Positions 59,402 to 64,000 of a DNA stretch of 64,000 bases are shown one piece after another. Below the pieces are notes generated by a model, which saw nothing but the letters and a program-made list of their open reading frames with translations, was not told where the DNA came from and searched no databases. The stretch is from Paraburkholderia nodosa (lineage in GTDB: Bacteria; Pseudomonadota; Gammaproteobacteria; Burkholderiales; Burkholderiaceae): positions 175,045-239,044 of the forward strand of contig NZ_MCNV01000011.1 of the NCBI RefSeq assembly GCF_001718195.1, given 5' to 3'. Every line of letters starts with the position of its first letter. The stretch's first letter is position 1. Both the position numbers and the translations under genes were made by a program.

Positions 59402-59553
59402 CTTCAAAGAGATGGTTACGACGGGAGCATTATTGGTGTGGATGTGCCCGAAAGTCGTGAGAGGACAGTAATGTCGAAGTGAAATTTTGGTGAGGACGGT
59501 GCCATGCAGTCAGTGAACAACGGGACATGACAGCACTCTAGGCTGCAATCGGT
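59402..59553. repeat. Diverged direct repeat, copy 2
   Basis: Partner of 56796-56945. In one frame both copies end in related peptides (SDGTIVSLKVPGSREETVI and YDGSIIGVDVPESRERTVM, each before a stop), so the repeat may stem from the 3' end of a duplicated gene rather than from a non-coding element. Confidence 0.6.
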
Positions 59554-60192
59554 GTAGCGGTCCACTGCACAATGGCTTACCTACATCTATGTGTCGATGG
59601 GAAGTAGCGCCGTGTCACATGTAACCCAAAGTGCATTTGCGTCTACGCTTGGCTTACTCTAGATTGGCTTTCAGGCGGAAGGCTTGTTGTGGATTTCAGG
59701 AAGCGGCCGACTTGGCCAACCCGAGAGACTAATGATCTTTAAAGCCATTGACGCGGCGGCGTAGAGTGTCTCCCCGCTTAGTGGCTTGGGTCTCCTCGGC
59801 CAGCTTGTCATGCACATGGGCCTACTTGGTGCCGTAAGGGGTAACGTTTCCGTTACTTCTGGACATACGGATTGGGTTCGAGGTCGTGCTCATCGGCACA
59901 GCGCTTATTGTGACCACGCAGCTGAGCATTGATATAAATTAGGATGCCGAATGTATCTTTATCTGACTCAAAAGGACGAGGCCCGTGGCATACGGCACCC
60001 GATCCAGTACCCATAGAAATGCATCGTTGGTAGCGCTAATCGGTACGCTTACTGGCCGCGATCTAACCCTCGTTGGTACCGCGTCCTGATTGCCGGAGCA
60101 ATCAGTGGTCTGCTTCACCAATTGGTGATCTCCAGTCCCCGCTTGCCGCCTCAGCCGAAGCCGGCCGCGCAGTCTTGATACGGATTTCAACT

Positions 60193-60939
60193 ATGTCAGA
60201 CTCTCCTCTCACGACACGCCGCGGCTTCCTGCGCGCGGCAGCGGTGCTCGTGCCCGCCAGCGCACTGGCGTGCTGCGAGGGCGGCAAGCAGCCGTCGAGC
60301 GAAACCGCCGCGGCGGGCAGCGCCGCCTCTGCGCCCAACGCCAGGCCTGAAGCCGCGCAGGCCGCCTACAAGCCGCGCTTCTTCGACGCGCGCGAGTGGG
60401 CCTTTGTCCAAGCCGCCACCGACCGTCTGATTCCCGCCGACTCCGAAGGCCCCGGCGCGCTGCAAGCCGGCGTGCCCGAATTCATCGACCGGCAGATGGA
60501 CACGCCTTACGCGCACGGCGCGCTCTGGTACATGCAGGGGCCGTTCCAGCAAGGCGTGCCCGAACTCGGCTACCAGCTGAAGCTCGTGCCGCGCGACATC
60601 TACCGGCTCGGCATCAAGGCCGTGAACGCGTACTGCACGAAGGCCTACGGCAAGGACTTCGACGCGCTCGACGCGAGCACGCGCGACAGCGTGCTCGGCG
60701 CGCTCGAGGCGGGCAAGGTCGAACTGGACGGCGTGCCGGCCTCCGTGTTCTTCGGGCAGTTGCTGCAGAACACGCGCGAAGGCTACTTCTGCGACCCGAT
60801 CCACGGCGGCAACCGCAACATGGCTGCGTGGAAGATGATCGGCTTTCCCGGCGCACGCGCCGACTTCATGGATTTCGTGAACCAGAACGGCAAGCCCTAT
60901 CCGTACGGCCCGGTCTCGATCAACGGGGAGCGTACGTAA
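60193..60939 (+). CDS. Gluconate 2-dehydrogenase subunit 3 family protein (Tat signal)
   Basis: 248 residues. A twin-arginine signal (TTRRGFLRAAAVLVPASALA) leads into a domain typical of the small subunit of FAD-dependent membrane gluconate/alcohol dehydrogenases (FDAREWAFVQAATDRLIPAD, PEFIDRQMDTPYA, GYFCDPIHGGN, PGARADFMDF). The small subunit carries the folded FAD subunit through the Tat pathway and is needed for its maturation. The next gene starts directly at its stop. ATG 60193 gives the correct signal position. Confidence 0.92.
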   Translation: MSDSPLTTRRGFLRAAAVLVPASALACCEGGKQPSSETAAAGSAASAPNARPEAAQAAYKPRFFDAREWAFVQAATDRLIPADSEGPGALQAGVPEFIDRQMDTPYAHGALWYMQGPFQQGVPELGYQLKLVPRDIYRLGIKAVNAYCTKAYGKDFDALDASTRDSVLGALEAGKVELDGVPASVFFGQLLQNTREGYFCDPIHGGNRNMAAWKMIGFPGARADFMDFVNQNGKPYPYGPVSINGERT

Positions 60940-62715
60940 ATGGCGATCAAAAAACCTCATGTCGATGCCGTCGTGGTCGGCTTCGGCTGGACCGGCGCGA
61001 TCCTCTCGAAGGAACTGACCGAAGCGGGCCTGAAGGTGGTCGCGCTCGAGCGCGGCGAGTATCGCGACACCTACCCGGACGGTGCGTACCCCAACACCAT
61101 CGACGAGCTCACGTACAACATCCGCAAGAAGCTCTTCCTCGACCTGTCGAAGACCACCGTCTCGATTCGCCACGGCGTGAACGACACGGCCCTGCCCTAC
61201 CGCCAGCTCGCCGCGTTTCTGCCCGGCGAAGGCGTGGGCGGCGCGGGCCTGCACTGGTCGGGCGTGCATTTCCGCATCACGCCCGAAGAGCTGCGCCTGA
61301 AGAGCCACTACGAAGAGCGTTACGGCAAGAAGTTCATCCCCGCAGGCATGACGATCCAGGACTACGGCGTCACCTACGACGAACTGGAGCCGCACTTCGA
61401 CTTCGCGGAAAAGGTGTTCGGCACCTCGGGCCAGGCGTACAAGGTGAAGGGCAACGTGGTCGGCGACGGCAATGTGTTCGAAGCCGCGCGCAGCGACAAT
61501 TTCCCGTTGCCCGCGCAACTGAATACCTATTCGGCGCAACGCTTCTTCGACGCGGCGAAATCTATCGGCCTGCATCCCTACCGCCTGCCTTCGGCGAACA
61601 CGTCGGGGCCGTACACGAATCCCTATGGCGTGCAGATGGGCCCGTGCAACTTCTGCGGCTTCTGCAGCGGCTACGCGTGCTACATGTACTCGAAGGCTTC
61701 GCCGAACCTCAACATCCTGCCCGCGCTCAAGCAGGAAAAGCACTTCGAACTGCGCTCGAAATGCCACGTGCTGCGCGTCGAACTCGACGGCACCAGAAAG
61801 CGCGCCACGGGCGTGACGTATATCGATCCGGCGGGCCAGGAAGTGTTCCAGCCCGCGGACCTCGTTATCGTCTCGGCGTTCCAGTATCACAACGTGCACC
61901 TGCTGCTGCTCTCGGGCATCGGCAAGCCCTATGACCCGGTGTCGGGCGAAGGCGTGGTGGGCCGCAACTTCGCGTACCAGAACCTCTCGACCATCACGGC
62001 GTTCTTCGACAAGGACACGTGGACGAACCCGTTCATCGGTGCGGGCGGCAACGGCGTGGCCGTGGACGACTTCAACGCCGACAACTTCGACCACGGCCCG
62101 CCCGGCTTCGTGGGCGGCTCGCCGCTCTGGGTGAACCAGGCGGGCGTGAAGCCGATCAGCGGCATCGCCACGCCCGCGGGCACGCCGAACTGGGGCGCAG
62201 GCTGGAAGAAGGCCGTGAAGGACCACTACGCGCACACCATTTCGATGGACGCGCACGGCTCCAACATGTCGTACCGCGACGTGTACCTCGACCTCGATCC
62301 GACCTATCGCGATTCATACGGCCAGCCGCTTCTGCGCATGACCTTCGACTGGAAGGACAACGACATCAAGATGGCGCGGTACGTGACGGGCCAGATGCAG
62401 AAGATTGCCGAGGCGATGGGCCCGAAGGCCATCAACGTCTACACGCGCGAGTTCGGCGCGCACTTCGACTCGCGCCGCTACCAGACCACTCACCTCGTGG
62501 GCGGGGCCGTGATGGGCACCGATCCGAACACCAGCGTCATCAACCGCTATCTGCAGAGCTGGGATGTGCCCAACGTGTTCGTGATGGGTGCCTCCGCGTT
62601 CCCGCAGGGGATCGGCTACAACCCGACCGGCCTCGTCGCCGCCCTCGCTTACTGGAGCGCGAAAGCCATTCGCAACCAGTATCTGAAGAACCCCGTCCCC
62701 CTGGTGAGCGTGTGA
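60940..62715 (+). CDS. GMC-family FAD dehydrogenase, large subunit
   Basis: 591 residues. FAD-binding VVVGFGWTGAILSKELTEAG, the substrate-side HWSGVHFRI, the Cys-rich NFCGFCSGYACYMYS segment (three to four Cys, typical of the Fe-S or disulfide region of these dehydrogenases) and the C-terminal THLVGGAVMGTDP...GYNPTGLVAALAYW with the catalytic His region. It oxidises a sugar acid, polyol or alcohol at the periplasmic face. It has no signal of its own and is exported with the Tat-tagged subunit before it (no gap). Confidence 0.93.
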   Translation: MAIKKPHVDAVVVGFGWTGAILSKELTEAGLKVVALERGEYRDTYPDGAYPNTIDELTYNIRKKLFLDLSKTTVSIRHGVNDTALPYRQLAAFLPGEGVGGAGLHWSGVHFRITPEELRLKSHYEERYGKKFIPAGMTIQDYGVTYDELEPHFDFAEKVFGTSGQAYKVKGNVVGDGNVFEAARSDNFPLPAQLNTYSAQRFFDAAKSIGLHPYRLPSANTSGPYTNPYGVQMGPCNFCGFCSGYACYMYSKASPNLNILPALKQEKHFELRSKCHVLRVELDGTRKRATGVTYIDPAGQEVFQPADLVIVSAFQYHNVHLLLLSGIGKPYDPVSGEGVVGRNFAYQNLSTITAFFDKDTWTNPFIGAGGNGVAVDDFNADNFDHGPPGFVGGSPLWVNQAGVKPISGIATPAGTPNWGAGWKKAVKDHYAHTISMDAHGSNMSYRDVYLDLDPTYRDSYGQPLLRMTFDWKDNDIKMARYVTGQMQKIAEAMGPKAINVYTREFGAHFDSRRYQTTHLVGGAVMGTDPNTSVINRYLQSWDVPNVFVMGASAFPQGIGYNPTGLVAALAYWSAKAIRNQYLKNPVPLVSV

Positions 62716-62723
62716 GAAGCCTC

Positions 62724-64000
62724 ATGACGATCATGAAGAAAAACCTGGTCCCCATGCGATTCGCTTGCAAAAGCGCACGCGGCGCACTGCGCCGCCTGAA
62801 CCCCGTTTCGAAGGCGGCGCTCACGCTCGCCGCCTGTGCTGCGTTATCCATGGCGTTTGCGCTGCTCACGGCCCGTGCCGCCAACGCCACGGCCAAGCCC
62901 GCAGACCCCGCGCTCGTCGCGCACGGCGAATACCTCGCTCGCGCTGGCGACTGTATCGCTTGCCATACCGCCCAGGGCGACAAGCCCTTCGCGGGCGGGC
63001 TGAAGTTCGATACGCCCATTGGCGCGATCTACTCCACGAACATTACGCCCGACGCCGGGAGCGGCATCGGCAAGTGGAGCTACGACGATTTCGCGAAAGC
63101 CGTGCGCCAGGGCGTGCGGCCGAACGGCGACACGCTTTACCCGGCGATGCCCTACCCGTCGTACGCACGCCTCTCCGACGACGACATGAAGGCGCTCTAC
63201 GCGTACTTCATGCACGGCGTCGGGCCCGTGCAGGCGCAGAACCGCGCGGTGGACATTCCCTGGCCGCTCTCGATGCGCTGGCCGCTCGGCGCCTGGCGCC
63301 TGCTGTTCGCGCCGAAGGCGCAGGCGTTCGACGGCTCGCATTACAACGATGCGATCGTCGCGCGCGGCGCGTATCTCGTGCAGGGCCTCGGCCACTGCGG
63401 CGCGTGCCACACGCCGCGGGCGCGCACGATGCAGGAGCTTGCGCTCACCGACCTCGAAGGCGACGACTTCCTCGCGGGCGGCGCCCCGATCGACGGCTGG
63501 GTCCCCTCCAGCCTGCGCGGCAACCCGCGCACGGGCTTAGGCGGCTGGAACGAGGACGACATCGTGCAGTTCCTCAAGTCGGGCCGCAATCTGCATACTG
63601 CGGCGTTCGGCGGCATGACCGACGTGGTTCAGCACAGCATGCAGCACATGAACGACACGGACCTGCTCGCCATCGCGCGCTACCTCAAGACGCTGCCCTC
63701 CCGTGACCCGAAGGAAACCGCGTATGCCTACGATCCCGCCGCCGCGCACAAGCTGCAAAACGGCGACGCGAGCGCACGCGGCGCAGCGGTCTATCGCGAC
63801 AACTGCATGGCCTGCCACCGCAGCGACGGACGCGGCTACACGCGCGTGTTCCCGGCGCTCGGCGGCAACCCGGTCGTGCAGGGCAAGGACCCCACTTCGC
63901 TGATTCACGTGCTGCTCGCAGGCAGCGCGCTCGAAGGCACGCAATCCGCGCCCTCGTCGTTCACGATGCCGCCGTTCGGCTGGCGTCTGTCCGACCAGGA
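62724..64000 (+). CDS. Triheme cytochrome c subunit, 3' end cut by window
   Basis: 425 residues visible from ATG 62724, still open at the window edge. After a signal peptide (LSMAFALLTARAANA) there are three heme sites, CIACH, CGACH and CMACH, with matching axial-Met segments (TLYPAMPYPSY; HTAAFGGMTD; FTMPPFG). Subunits of this build receive electrons from the GMC dehydrogenase and pass them to the quinone pool. It begins 8 bases after the large-subunit stop. The third heme domain is partly outside the window. Confidence 0.93.
   Translation, partial: MTIMKKNLVPMRFACKSARGALRRLNPVSKAALTLAACAALSMAFALLTARAANATAKPADPALVAHGEYLARAGDCIACHTAQGDKPFAGGLKFDTPIGAIYSTNITPDAGSGIGKWSYDDFAKAVRQGVRPNGDTLYPAMPYPSYARLSDDDMKALYAYFMHGVGPVQAQNRAVDIPWPLSMRWPLGAWRLLFAPKAQAFDGSHYNDAIVARGAYLVQGLGHCGACHTPRARTMQELALTDLEGDDFLAGGAPIDGWVPSSLRGNPRTGLGGWNEDDIVQFLKSGRNLHTAAFGGMTDVVQHSMQHMNDTDLLAIARYLKTLPSRDPKETAYAYDPAAAHKLQNGDASARGAAVYRDNCMACHRSDGRGYTRVFPALGGNPVVQGKDPTSLIHVLLAGSALEGTQSAPSSFTMPPFGWRLSDQ

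Larger units (their letters stand above)
58902..60192. other. 1.3-kb gene-poor, decayed-looking stretch
   Basis: Base composition is visibly more AT-rich than in the rest of the window and frames are short. It contains a possible Cys-rich mini-protein gene (58970-59149) and repeat copy 2. A minus-strand piece near 59760-59830 reads HVHDKLAEETQATKRGDTLR before a stop, which looks like a fragment of a lost gene; I cannot name it. Confidence 0.45.

Noticed and set aside
59600..59900. Possible transposase relic
   Set aside because: Short fragments read like protein, but no terminal inverted repeats, target duplication or transposase motifs were seen.
60196..62256. A 686-codon open frame on the minus strand
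   Set aside because: Antisense to the GMC dehydrogenase subunits, with the same low-complexity composition; not a gene.

Overview
The window reads as a high-GC betaproteobacterial genome, most likely Burkholderiaceae of the Paraburkholderia/Caballeronia type. The grounds are the Burkholderia-style general porins, the protein-encoded gene style, the solitary squalene-hopene cyclase, and the many LysR, AraC and TetR regulated catabolic operons. The content is accessory metabolism (amino acids, amines, fatty acids, sugars) with no ribosomal or core replication genes, which would fit a secondary replicon; that last point is inference. No rRNA, tRNA, CRISPR array or intact insertion sequence was seen.

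Layout. 1-3071: a short-chain fatty acid type operon (3-hydroxyacyl-CoA dehydrogenase family enzyme cut by the window edge, AtoE transporter, muconolactone-isomerase-like and YciI proteins) ended by a strong terminator. 3204-5504: a DUF1328 membrane peptide, a porin relic and a Tat-exported purple-acid-phosphatase-like enzyme. 5512-8328: squalene-hopene cyclase divergent from a TetR regulator, with mirror-image promoters. 8456-14143: a hydroxyproline catabolic cluster (epimerase, three-subunit D-hydroxyproline dehydrogenase, PAS-AraC regulator, deaminase of the DapA family), followed by a dehydrogenase relic. 14359-17587: a two-component system convergent with a class C beta-lactamase. 17676-25739: NCS1 permease, LysR, FAD oxidase and cupin on the minus strand; LuxR-type regulator, guanidinobutyrase-like ureohydrolase and aldehyde dehydrogenase on the plus strand. 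This looks like guanidino/polyamine catabolism.

25875-27670: a copper-associated group (DUF2946 protein, envelope protein, CopC). 28201-32626: porin, orphan amino-acid binding protein, M20 amidohydrolase and a LysR regulator. 32671-38435: an RNase-Sa-like lipoprotein whose catalytic Glu and His are replaced, an Old Yellow Enzyme, DadA, a Uma2-type protein and several small unknown genes, two of them (37611-37978) clearly paired.

38598-51576 is the most interesting stretch. A six-gene minus-strand operon runs from a GlnT/GmaS-like glutamine synthetase through GlxB-GlxC-GlxD (the three parts of an N-methylglutamate-synthase-like enzyme) and an APC permease to a tail-anchored fusion of a PP2C phosphatase with a Ser/Thr kinase. 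Upstream stand an XRE-cupin regulator and a LysR regulator, then a DAO-family flavoenzyme with its own EtfB and EtfA. Together these could assemble, transport and oxidise an N-alkyl-glutamate type compound without the usual four-subunit N-methylglutamate dehydrogenase; this is a hypothesis.

51577-60192 is gene-poor and shows decay: a HutD relic, a CYTH-CHAD protein, small periplasmic proteins, a PAS-PAS-GAF-PAS protein lacking its transmitter, and a ToxR-like/TPR regulator flanked by two diverged copies of a ~150-base direct repeat. 60193-64000 returns to dense coding with the three subunits of a membrane-bound GMC-type dehydrogenase (Tat-exported small subunit, FAD subunit, triheme cytochrome c), the last cut by the window edge.
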